Source: Immundisolibacter sp.
GTDB taxonomy: Bacteria > Pseudomonadota > Gammaproteobacteria > Immundisolibacterales > Immundisolibacteraceae
Length of the DNA stretch: 16,930 nt
NCBI RefSeq assembly: GCF_041601295.1
Contig: NZ_JBFIII010000063.1
Span: 1 to 16,930, forward strand
Direction: 5' to 3'
Shown here: piece after piece, positions 1-7,560 of the stretch
How positions within the stretch are numbered: position 1 is the first letter of the stretch
Layout: every line of letters begins with the position of its first letter
The notes under the pieces: generated by a model
Database searches by the model: none
What the model saw: the letters and a program-made list of their open reading frames with translations, nothing else
What the model was told of the DNA's origin: nothing
Position numbers and translations under genes: made by a program

Positions 1-264
1 ACCACCCGCCTCAGTGTCGAGGCCGTCGTCCCCGTATAAAATGTCGTTGCCATTTCCACCGTAGACGAAATCGTTGTCAGCCCCGCCATAAAGCGTATCG
101 TTGCCCCAATATCCGGTGATGATGTCGACCCCGGAGCCACCGTAAATAGTGTCATCACCGCCGCCGCCGTTCAGGAGATCATCGCCTCCATAGCCGTAGA
201 TCGTGTCGTTGCCCCAACCGCCAGCCTTGAAATCGTTCCACTCAGTACCGTATATCGTTGCCAT
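1..264 (-). CDS. RTX-type calcium-binding protein, N-terminal part (cut by window edge)
   Basis: The minus-strand frame from the ATG at 264-262 stays open for 88 codons to the window edge, so the C-terminus is missing. Apart from about a dozen leading residues it is made of glycine/aspartate nonapeptides of the GGxGxDxUx type: GGWGNDTIY, GGGGDDTIY, GGSGVDIIT, GYWGNDTLY, GGNGNDILY and others, about eight units. In the RTX family such units form a parallel beta-roll that binds Ca2+ outside the cell, after export by a type I (ABC/MFP/TolC) system. There is no N-terminal signal peptide, as expected for that route. A purine-rich GGGG lies 7-10 bases before the ATG. The protein resembles its neighbour at 634-1908 in its start and repeats, and the two genes share an identical 18-mer (85-102 and 1705-1722), so they are probably paralogues. 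The role (adhesin, S-layer, enzyme carrier) cannot be told from this part. Confidence 0.85.
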   Translation of the reverse strand, partial: MATIYGTEWNDFKAGGWGNDTIYGYGGDDLLNGGGGDDTIYGGSGVDIITGYWGNDTLYGGADNDFVYGGNGNDILYGDDGLDTEAGG

Positions 265-481
265 GATTAATCCCCACGTTATATCAAGCCGATGCCGTCT
301 GTGGCCGGTCGGGTAGACTAACCCGGCGCGCTTGCCCAAAACAAGTTTTACGGTTGTCCATAGGGACAACCCCATGCGTCCGGTATAGGTCCAGGGCGCC
401 GGACACGCGTTATTGCAACCTGCGGAAATAAGCTCCGAGTGCCCGGGGCCAGGCCAGAGCTGCTGCCAGCGAGCCGCTTAG
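265..481. other. Spacer upstream of the first RTX gene, with a perfect hairpin
   Basis: No gene is visible here. It should hold the promoter of the minus-strand RTX gene starting at 264, but I see no convincing -35/-10 pair. A perfect 8-bp inverted repeat (352-359 with 364-371, loop ATAG) is the clearest structure. Read on the minus strand it is followed by a mixed A/T stretch and not a clean T-run, so it could be a weak terminator for the RTX gene at 634-1908 or an operator. A shorter CGGGT/ACCCG repeat lies near 310-325. Confidence 0.4.
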
Positions 482-633
482 GGAAGCGCTGAATAAATCC
501 GTTCTGGATTTCTTAGCGCCCGCCATCGGAAAAGCGTGGTTTTCCGATGACTCACAAAATCAATGGCTTACAGCCACAGATTTTGTGAGCGCATCCTTGC
601 GCTGCGGGAAACGCTGAATACTTCAGCGTGTCC
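482..633. mobile_element. MITE-like hairpin element with TTAG target duplication
   Basis: This is a non-coding 152-bp element. The left end GGAAGCGCTGAA (482-493) and the reverse complement of the right end (622-633, GGACACGCTGAA) match at 10 of 12 bases. Both flanks read TTAG (478-481 and 634-637), a 4-bp direct repeat as left by transposition. The inside is almost all stem-loops: 486-490/515-519 enclosing 495-500/506-511; a perfect 10-bp stem 524-533/540-549; a 10-bp stem 551-560/580-589 enclosing 564-568/572-576; 588-593/598-603; and 611-618/622-629. A third copy of the end sequence sits inside at 607-618. The TTAG duplication and GG...CTGAA ends resemble IS5-family elements of the YTAR-target group; this assignment is inference. 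No transposase is encoded, so mobilisation would need one elsewhere in the genome. Confidence 0.75.
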
Positions 634-1908
634 TTAGGCCGTCACGTCAATATTGCCATTGGCAAGCAAGGTGTCGATATCCTGTCCGAACACCCCTACC
701 AGCGTGACCAGGTCCTGGAATTCATAGTCCCCGCCCGAGCCGTCACGATCGATGCTCAACACAGTGTTTATACCCATGTCGACCGGGGTCAACATAAGAA
801 AGGCAGCCGGCGTTTCAGAGTTATAGCCCAGTAACAAGTCCGAGATATCGAGCACATCCCCGCCGGAGTCAGGCAACAGAACGCTGAAATCCAGGATCGT
901 ATCGGTCGACGTATCGCCTGGCGTAATGTCAGCCGCTTTCCATAGGAACGTGTCACTACCTGAGCCGCCCAAAATCGTGTCCGCCCCGAGGCCGCCGCGC
1001 AGGGTATCGTTGCCGCCGCCCCCAAACAGCAGATCGGTACTTCCACCACCGTCGAGAAAGTCATCCAGGTCTGAGCCGGTGAGGTTGTCGATAAAACTGG
1101 AACCGATCACGCCTTCCATATTGCGGTACGCATCGGTACCGATTCCGGACAGCTCTCCGGTGCTCCACCATCCACCGTCGTTAGTACCCTGATTCAACGT
1201 GAAATTCAGACCGAACGTCGCGTCAGAAAAATCCAGGACGTCGTTTCCATCCGCGCCGTCCAATTCGTCATTCCCCCCACCGCCACGCAGGATATTGTCG
1301 CCCTCGTTACCGGTCAGGCTATTGGCGCCAGCACTCCCGATGACCCCCTCCATCCCGGAATAAGTGTCCGTTCCGTCCACACTGGCAGTGCCGGAACCAC
1401 CTGCCCCCAGGGTGAATGACCATGCCCCGGCAACGCCGGAAAAGTCCAGAAGATCAATTCCAGCTCCGCCGTTCAAAGTGTCGTTACCCGCATTGCCTGC
1501 GAGTAGATCGTTACCGTCACCACCATTGAGAGTATCGTTGCCGGCACCGCCGAATAACAGATCGTCGCCGGCCCCGCCGTGGAGTGTGTCGTTGTGCCCA
1601 CCGCCAAACAGCAGGTCGTGGCCGCCCTCGCCCCACATCACGTCGGCGCCGTAGCCTCCATAGAGAACGTCGTTACCGCCGCTGGCTGCGTCGCTCCCAT
1701 CGTCGCCATAAAGCGTATCGTTCCCATTGCCGCCGAGCAGGACGTCGTCCCCGCCGTCGCCATAAAGCGTGTCATTTCCCCAGCCCCCAAGAATGACGTC
1801 AAAGCCATCGCCGCCGTGAACGATGTCATCGCCACCACCAGCATTGATCAAATCTCCGAATGCGGTGCCATTAATGATGTTGTTCCCGCTTGTACCCACA
1901 ATAGCCAT
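634..1908 (-). CDS. RTX calcium-binding protein with type I secretion C-terminal domain
   Basis: This is a complete 424-residue protein. Residues 22-150 are a run of GGxGxDxUx nonapeptides (GGWGNDTLY, GGNGNDTLY, GGAGNDTLN). Residues 152-212 and 224-292 are two copies of another module with the pattern LDFS, FTL, a Gly-rich gap, MEGVIGS and LTG. More RTX units fill 293-320. Residues about 335-424, with the motifs DVLDISDLL, SIDRDG and LVTLVGV, look like the VCA0849-type type I secretion target domain. The protein is therefore expected to leave the cell by an ABC/MFP/TolC exporter and fold in external Ca2+; no exporter gene is in the window. There is no signal peptide. An AGGA ribosome site lies 8 bases before the ATG at 1908-1906. 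The stop codon coincides with the target duplication of the MITE-like element at 482-633. No catalytic domain is visible, so the function is unknown (adhesin or surface protein are options). Confidence 0.88.
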   Translation of the reverse strand: MAIVGTSGNNIINGTAFGDLINAGGGDDIVHGGDGFDVILGGWGNDTLYGDGGDDVLLGGNGNDTLYGDDGSDAASGGNDVLYGGYGADVMWGEGGHDLLFGGGHNDTLHGGAGDDLLFGGAGNDTLNGGDGNDLLAGNAGNDTLNGGAGIDLLDFSGVAGAWSFTLGAGGSGTASVDGTDTYSGMEGVIGSAGANSLTGNEGDNILRGGGGNDELDGADGNDVLDFSDATFGLNFTLNQGTNDGGWWSTGELSGIGTDAYRNMEGVIGSSFIDNLTGSDLDDFLDGGGSTDLLFGGGGNDTLRGGLGADTILGGSGSDTFLWKAADITPGDTSTDTILDFSVLLPDSGGDVLDISDLLLGYNSETPAAFLMLTPVDMGINTVLSIDRDGSGGDYEFQDLVTLVGVFGQDIDTLLANGNIDVTA

Positions 1909-2426
1909 AACAGAATTCCTGTATTAATGATTAATGGTTTTTGGCCTCTAGCCACGCCCCGACTTGCAGGCTATCTTTCTCGGCTAGCACAAACAAGCAA
2001 TAAAAGACTGTACTTAGGTACCAGACACAGTAATAAAAGCACGAGTGATGATCGGCAATGGCTCTTGATTTCGCGCTACTCGCAGTATGTCTGTTCAGAA
2101 TGAAGACCCAACTGGATTCTGCAAATCAGACCAGCGTGGCCGCGCGAACAACCCATAGAAACGCCAATTGACTGGCCTGTGAATAGCCATGGAGACCGGT
2201 TTCTCAATACGACCTAAACGGACTATCTGCTGGAAACCTGCGCCGTTAATAAAAATCGGATAATCTGTCAAGCAGTACCACGGGGATTTTCAGACGAGCC
2301 CGTTTGAATCAATGCATAGTCAACTCACTTAAATTGGCCGTTTTCGGTTGTGGCGCCCACCCAATGGGGTATCCCGGTAACGAAGATGGCCTTTTTGGAC
2401 CGGCGATCGCCCACCCCGTGAGCCAT
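1909..2426. other. 518-bp AT-richer spacer upstream of the RTX gene
   Basis: I see no convincing gene on either strand. It is visibly richer in A/T than the flanking genes. The right part lies downstream of the GGDEF-EAL gene (stop at 2427) and contains a GGCGATCGCC palindrome at 2402-2411 and a short ACCC/GGGT hairpin at 2359-2370, but no hairpin plus T-run that would make a clear terminator. The left part should hold the promoter of the minus-strand RTX gene starting at 1908. A doubled ATTAATG lies just upstream of its ribosome site, and I could not find a good -35/-10 pair. Confidence 0.4.
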
Positions 2427-5400
2427 TTACGCCACATCAACTAGCTGGTCGTCGGGGGCCAGATCGATGGAATTCAGAAAGCCACCCATATAACCCCGCA
2501 ATGCGTCCTGCACGGCATACAACTCGGCTATGCGGGCTGCGGCCTTGGCAGACGCACCCTGACCGTGTAGATCAAGCAATTCGTCGGCGAGCGTGTGGCC
2601 GTCCCGATGCAGCTTCTGCATCGCCTGAAAAACCGGGTACGCGCCGTATCGCGCCCGCCCCTCGCTGCTCACCCACTGGGCAAAGCGACACTCGTGGACG
2701 TCCAGAGGAGCTGGCCCTACTCGTTCGCCCTTGCAGCACGCCTCCAGGCCACGTATCCAGGCCCGGTGTTCAACATCCGCCAAAAGCAACGGCCACTCGT
2801 CGCGACTGACATGCGCCTGCGGACTCATCCAGGCCTCGTGTGGGTGCCAATTGCCCACCCAGACGGCGAACTCGCCAGCCGGCATCGGCCGGGCAATTCC
2901 ATAGCCTTGAGCGAACTGGCAGCCCAAGCGCAACAGCAATTCGCCCTGCTCGGCTGTCTCCACGCCTTCGGCGATCACCTGCCGCCCAAAGGCCGCCGCC
3001 AAACCGAGCACGCCGTCCAGGATGGCAAGGTCATCGGCGTTATCGAGCATGCCGCGAACGAAACTTTGGTCGATCTTGATCCGCGTGACTGGCAGGTGTT
3101 TCAAATACAGCAGCGACGAATAGCCAGTACCAAAATCGTCGATCGCAAACGTCACGTCGATCTCGCGGCACGCGGCCATCACCTCGGACACGTGCTCGAT
3201 GTCTTCAAGCGCACTGGTTTCGAGTACTTCAAGCTCCAGGCTGCCTTTCCTAACCCCTGGGCAGGCCGCCAGCAGTAAGCGCAGGCGGCCCACAAAATCA
3301 GGCTGCTGCAGCTGCCCGCCGCCTACGTTCACGCTGACCGGAATATCCAGCCCGGCTGCTTGCCAGGCCTGCATCTGCGCCAACGCGGCGCTGATCACCC
3401 ATTCGCCCAGATCAACGCTGGCCGCGTGATCCTCGAGCAATGGCAGGAACTCCCCGGGCTGCAACAGGCCACGCACCGGGTGCTGCCAGCGGATCAAGGC
3501 TTCGGCGCCGACTACCTCACCGGTGCGCATGTTTACCTTGGGCTGGTAATGCAGCACGAACTCATGCGCCTGCAGGGCGCGTCGAATCTCGCCCAGGCTT
3601 TCGTGGCGATGCCGGACCACGTCATCCATGTCGGGATCGTAGATCTCGTAGCGGTTCTTGCCCGCGAGCTTGGCCTGGTAAAGCGCCTGATCGGCCTGGC
3701 GCACCAGGTGTTCAGGGCCGACTTCCTGGGCCTGCGGATAGAAGGTCACCCCGATGCTGGCAGACACGCGAAGCACCAGATCGTCCAGGGACACTGGATC
3801 AGATGCGGCCGCCAGCAGTCGACCCAGTAGCGGCACGTAATCGTCTTCGCGGCTCATGTCGTTGAGCACGAGAACGAACTCGTCCCCACCCATTCTGGCC
3901 AGGGTATCGCCTTCACGCAGAGCCGCTTTGAGACGACGGGCGATGGTAATCAGGAGTGCATCACCCTGGCCGTGACCATAGGTGTCGTTCACCGCCTTGA
4001 AGGCGTCAAGATCGAGATAGAGCACCGCCAGACGGTCCGCGCGGCGCTCCGCCTGCGCCATCGCCTGCTGCAATCGGTCAGCTAACAGCGCCCGATTCGG
4101 CAGGCCGGTCAAGGCATCGTGGTAGGCGATGTCCTCAAGCTTGCGCTGCTGCTCCTTGAGCACCGAAATATCGGTCAGCACCGCCACATAGTGTGTGGGC
4201 TCACCAGTCGCGTCGAGCACCGAATTTATGTTCAGAATTGCCGGATAGAACTTGCCGTTCTTGCGCCGGTTCCGAACCTCGCCCTGCCACTGCCCGACGT
4301 CCGCCAGGTCACGCCAGATGGCGACCGTGAATCCGGCTCCTTGGTCTTTGGTCTCGAACTCGTGGGCGCTGCGTCCCACCAGCTCGGCGCGCCCATAGCC
4401 GGTAATCCGCGAATAGGCAGCGTTGACGTTGACGATATGGCCCGTCGCATCCGCGATCACAATGCCTTCACTGGCATGGGTAAATACGCTGGCGGCGATT
4501 TCCAGCTGTTCCTCTCCGCGTCGGCGCTCGGTGATATTGCTGGCCAGCACGATGAATCGCTGCGGCGTGCTGTCCTCGACCCTGCTCACGGACAACTCGA
4601 ACCAGAGATTCTTGGCGGTTTGGATCTGCTGACCATAGGCCCGGCCCTTGGTGGCCGCCTCGCTCAAGGCCAGATACACCTGGCCGACAGCCTGCTCGGG
4701 TAAGACCTCGGACACTGGGTGTCCCAGAAGTTTGTCCCGGCTGACGGAGAAAGTATCCCAACTGCTCGCCCAGACGTTCAGGATGCGACCGCTGGCGTCA
4801 AGCTCCAGCATCGGATGGGGTACGGCCGACAGGATGGCTTTTTGCGCTGCCATCGATTGCTCCAACGCCGTGCCGGCGTGCGCAAGCAACCGATTACGGC
4901 GCGCCAACAGCACCAGCTGGATACCGATGCACACGAGGCCCACGGCCAGGATAATCCCGGCAATCTGAAATTTTTGCCATGCATCACGCCAGGTGAATCC
5001 AGGCGTCTGATCGTAAGGCGGGATGCGCAGTGCGCGGGCCAGATTCTCCACCGCCAGATAATCCATCGGCGGAGCAAAGCCACCAAAACCGGTGGCCGGG
5101 ACCGGCGGCATGGCGAACAGGGCACTGGCAACGCGGCGCACGGTGCGCTCGTCCACATGCGGCAACGCAACAATGGGCCACTCGGGATAAAGGCGCGTGG
5201 AGGCAGCGAACGGATACCCGGCCAGATTCTGGAGGTTAAGGATGCGCAGGCTGGCCGGGTCAAGCTTACCGGCGGCCGTCAGAGTCTCGATCGTGCCGGT
5301 ACGCACGAAACCCGCGTCGGCCCGTCCCTCCAGCACCGCGCTGACCACGGCATCGTAACTGCCGAGCACCTGCAGCGCGACGCCACTGGGCATGTGGATA

Positions 5401-5885
5401 CCCGCTCGTTCAAGTTCATAGGCCTGACTCGGATAACCCCCGAGAAACTGCTTTCCGGGAATCGCAATCCGCTTTCCCTTCAGGTCCGCCACCGTGTTGA
5501 TACCACCCCGCGCCGCGGCGGTGACGATGACGCCACCCAGACTGGTGGTGGCCTGCCCATCGTGCAGGCTCATCAGGGTGGCAAGCGCGCCACTCAGGCT
5601 GCTACGACTGCGCAGCGTGACGTAAAAACTCGGCCCAACCAGCGCCAGATCAAGCCGGCTGGCCCGGAGGGCATGTTCCATCTCGTCCTGGTCCAACACC
5701 ACCAGATCGACCTGAATGCCCGGCAGGTGCGCAGTCAGGTAATCCGCAAGCGGCTGATACTGTGCCTCGATGGCCGGTTTGGGCCGTTCGGCCAGAACTC
5801 CAAGGACCAGTACCTCGGCGTGAGCAAACCCCAGGCTCGACAGCGCCAGCGCTGTCAGTAACAGGAGCTGGCTGCGGACCCTCAC
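2427..5885 (-). CDS. PhnD-like sensor/PAS-PAS-GGDEF-EAL-CZB cyclic di-GMP protein
   Basis: This 1152-residue membrane protein is likely to make and/or break cyclic di-GMP. In order: signal peptide (1-23); PhnD-like periplasmic solute-binding domain (about 24-290, with LVGPSFYV and LKGKRIAIPG); membrane span (about 307-327); PAS 1 (about 345-455); PAS 2 (about 460-575); GGDEF (about 585-745); EAL (about 762-1010); CZB-like domain (about 1030-1135). The cyclase site GGDEF (666-670), its D-L-D metal motif near 624-626 and a product-inhibition RxxD (657-660) are intact. EAL residues are also kept: EALIR (795-799), N853, IDDFGTGYSS (915-924), K937, AEGVE (972-976) and Q993. One departure is GGG after VNV, where other EAL domains usually have a different residue set. 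The CZB ligands would be H1040, C1066, H1093 and H1097. The start is a GTG that overlaps the upstream stop (GTGA, 5882-5885), with no strong ribosome site, which suggests translational coupling. Which of the two activities dominates is not knowable here. Confidence 0.93.
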   Translation of the reverse strand: MRVRSQLLLLTALALSSLGFAHAEVLVLGVLAERPKPAIEAQYQPLADYLTAHLPGIQVDLVVLDQDEMEHALRASRLDLALVGPSFYVTLRSRSSLSGALATLMSLHDGQATTSLGGVIVTAAARGGINTVADLKGKRIAIPGKQFLGGYPSQAYELERAGIHMPSGVALQVLGSYDAVVSAVLEGRADAGFVRTGTIETLTAAGKLDPASLRILNLQNLAGYPFAASTRLYPEWPIVALPHVDERTVRRVASALFAMPPVPATGFGGFAPPMDYLAVENLARALRIPPYDQTPGFTWRDAWQKFQIAGIILAVGLVCIGIQLVLLARRNRLLAHAGTALEQSMAAQKAILSAVPHPMLELDASGRILNVWASSWDTFSVSRDKLLGHPVSEVLPEQAVGQVYLALSEAATKGRAYGQQIQTAKNLWFELSVSRVEDSTPQRFIVLASNITERRRGEEQLEIAASVFTHASEGIVIADATGHIVNVNAAYSRITGYGRAELVGRSAHEFETKDQGAGFTVAIWRDLADVGQWQGEVRNRRKNGKFYPAILNINSVLDATGEPTHYVAVLTDISVLKEQQRKLEDIAYHDALTGLPNRALLADRLQQAMAQAERRADRLAVLYLDLDAFKAVNDTYGHGQGDALLITIARRLKAALREGDTLARMGGDEFVLVLNDMSREDDYVPLLGRLLAAASDPVSLDDLVLRVSASIGVTFYPQAQEVGPEHLVRQADQALYQAKLAGKNRYEIYDPDMDDVVRHRHESLGEIRRALQAHEFVLHYQPKVNMRTGEVVGAEALIRWQHPVRGLLQPGEFLPLLEDHAASVDLGEWVISAALAQMQAWQAAGLDIPVSVNVGGGQLQQPDFVGRLRLLLAACPGVRKGSLELEVLETSALEDIEHVSEVMAACREIDVTFAIDDFGTGYSSLLYLKHLPVTRIKIDQSFVRGMLDNADDLAILDGVLGLAAAFGRQVIAEGVETAEQGELLLRLGCQFAQGYGIARPMPAGEFAVWVGNWHPHEAWMSPQAHVSRDEWPLLLADVEHRAWIRGLEACCKGERVGPAPLDVHECRFAQWVSSEGRARYGAYPVFQAMQKLHRDGHTLADELLDLHGQGASAKAAARIAELYAVQDALRGYMGGFLNSIDLAPDDQLVDVA

Positions 5886-6850
5886 AGGAAGAATGCTTCT
5901 TCTGACGGCAAGAAACCCGCGTCGACCAGATCGACCAGAGGGTTGCCCAGCGGCACGAGCCGATCGTGCGTCATGACCTCGTTCAGTCGGCGGACCTCCT
6001 GCTCAAACAAAGACCCCGGCGCGAGGTAGTGACGGTTGCCAGCCAGGTCGGGCAAGCTCACGCCAGCCATGGCGCGCACGACCTCGCTGGCGCGGATGCC
6101 CTGATGCGCGGCGATGCGATACACGGCGTCCGGCCGGTTATTGCGAAGGTGCTCCAGGGCTCGAAAATGCGCACCCAGCAATGCCCGGAGTGCATCTTCG
6201 CGCCCGGGCAGGCGATCATGCCGCACAGCCAGCACGCCAAAGCGATTCGCCGGCATCTTGCGGCTGTCCAGCAGCTTCACGGCGCCTTCGCGTAACAGCA
6301 AGGCGGCATTCGGCCCATAGGTCACTACCGCATCCACCCGGCGTTCGCGCCAGGCGGCAAGCTGCTGATCGGGCGACAATTCGACGACGGTCACAGCATC
6401 CGCTGCGAGTCCCGCTTCCATAAGCGAGTATTTGAGTACCAGCGCGCCCATGGCCGAACGCTCCACACCGATGCGTTTTCCGGCCAGGTTGGCGAGCCGC
6501 GTGATGCCCGGCTGCGCCAACACCATGTCGACGCCGGACGAGACATCCAGCACCAACACCACGGTCAGCCGCAGACCACCCGCGCGCGCGCGCACGACCT
6601 CATCCAGCGTCAAGGTCGCAGCATCCAGCGTGCCCGCCTTGAGCGCGGCCAGCGAATCACGGGCAGCCCCTTCCTGTTGGAAAGCCACGCCAGGCGGCAA
6701 CCAACCAAACTCGCCAGCCAGGTAGAACGACTCGTAACCGATCCACGGATGAACGCCCACGGACAGTGGCTTGGCCGGAACGCAGGCCGCCAGCCACAGC
6801 GGCAGGCTGGCACAGGCAACGAATCGGGCAAACAACAGGCGGCGAACCAT
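5882..6850 (-). CDS. NMT1/SsuA-like solute-binding lipoprotein
   Basis: This 322-residue protein belongs to the ABC-type solute-binding superfamily (NMT1/ThiY/SsuA-like, type 2 periplasmic fold). A basic start and hydrophobic stretch end in the lipobox LAAC (20-23), so Cys23 should be lipidated and the protein anchored in the periplasm. The residue after Cys is Val, not Asp, which by the Lol rule favours the outer membrane. The motifs VGVHPWIGYESFYLA (31-45), LAALKAGTLDAATLTLDE and LAGKRIGVE are typical of the family. The ribosome site AGGAG lies 7 bases before the ATG (6850-6848). The gene overlaps the next gene by 4 bp, and no permease or ATPase gene is adjacent. Inference: it captures a ligand and presents it to the PhnD-like domain of the downstream cyclic di-GMP protein, instead of feeding a transporter. 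The ligand is unknown; alkylsulfonates, taurine-like compounds and pyrimidines are bound by relatives. Confidence 0.88.
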   Translation of the reverse strand: MVRRLLFARFVACASLPLWLAACVPAKPLSVGVHPWIGYESFYLAGEFGWLPPGVAFQQEGAARDSLAALKAGTLDAATLTLDEVVRARAGGLRLTVVLVLDVSSGVDMVLAQPGITRLANLAGKRIGVERSAMGALVLKYSLMEAGLAADAVTVVELSPDQQLAAWRERRVDAVVTYGPNAALLLREGAVKLLDSRKMPANRFGVLAVRHDRLPGREDALRALLGAHFRALEHLRNNRPDAVYRIAAHQGIRASEVVRAMAGVSLPDLAGNRHYLAPGSLFEQEVRRLNEVMTHDRLVPLGNPLVDLVDAGFLPSEEAFFL

Positions 6851-7560
6851 TCACAATCTCCTGGGGTCGGTTGCCAATGTCGACCGTTCCCAGGAAATCC
6901 TTGAGCAACAGACCAGACCCAACGGCCCTACACCACGTTGCTGTTCGCTGCTCGTGATCCACGCGGGCCGGGCCGGTCTGTTACGACAGCGGATGGCGGC
7001 GGCTGGTGCAGAAGGAGGTGCATCCATTCCGGCTCCGGTGCCTCATGCACATCGAACCGGCACCCCGATGAAGTGTGGCGAAAGCGCCTGCTGCCCGACC
7101 CCAGGGCGCGACCAATCTGCGGTGTTGATCACCGGGTCGTTTTGGACGATGAATAACCGGTATCTGCGCTGGTCACGGTCTAGCGTACGCACTTCCCGTC
7201 AGCGCCACATACCGGTGCATCCGAGAGGGTTACACCCGGCCCAACAACACGACCGGCCCCGGGCAAACCAGAACATCGGTTCCAATCACACACCGACACT
7301 GGCCAGCCTGGTATCAGACGGATATATAGCTTTGGAAAACTTGGCGGCGACAGCCACGCCCGCACCGGACAGCACCCGATGTCCGTGGGTGGAGCAGTGG
7401 ACTCAAGCCACGCCGCTGTGGCCTTGCTTTGGCTCTATTGGCAAAACGCCGAGGCTGCGGACCCGATCAGGGCAGTGAAACGTCCCTGACCGCACCTTAG
7501 TGGATTCGGCATTGCCCGGCCCACCACGCAACTGGCGGGCAAGCGTCCCTCTGCGGCCGG
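6851..7560. other. 710-bp spacer without a convincing gene
   Basis: This separates the minus-strand lipoprotein/cyclic di-GMP operon from the minus-strand BNR gene. Short open frames occur on both strands, but none has a ribosome site, codon pattern or recognisable domain that would support it. It should contain the promoter of the operon starting at 6850; I see no strong -35/-10 pair. The end next to the BNR gene holds two GC-rich hairpins, listed separately. No mobile-element ends were recognised. Confidence 0.45.
7512..7542. terminator. Imperfect hairpin downstream of the BNR gene
   Basis: TTGCCC (7512-7517) plus GCC (7519-7521) can pair with GGC plus GGGCAA (7534-7542), giving a 9-bp stem with one bulged G and a 12-base loop, just beyond the BNR stop codon on the minus strand. 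No T-run follows, so intrinsic termination is only a possibility. Confidence 0.3.

Noticed and set aside
634..1908. Periodic repeats that could be taken for a CRISPR or tandem-repeat array
   Set aside because: The period follows nine-codon RTX units in an open frame, and the units vary as coding repeats do; there are no uniform repeats with unique spacers.
2402..2411. GGCGATCGCC palindrome containing the cyanobacterial HIP1 octamer
   Set aside because: One occurrence noted in a GC-rich sequence; nothing else suggests a cyanobacterium.
4719..5861. 380-residue plus-strand frame opposite the PhnD/PAS part of the cyclic di-GMP gene
   Set aside because: The minus-strand product has recognisable domains throughout; the plus frame is a low-complexity shadow.
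6581..6593. Alternating CG run in the lipoprotein gene
   Set aside because: It is short and in frame with normal codons (Arg/Ala) in GC-rich DNA; no reason to call it functional.
7180..7365. 61-residue minus frame ending in a Kazal-like PVCGADGK string
   Set aside because: The GTG start has no ribosome site, the other Kazal cysteines are not in pattern, and the frame ends right after the motif; chance is more likely.
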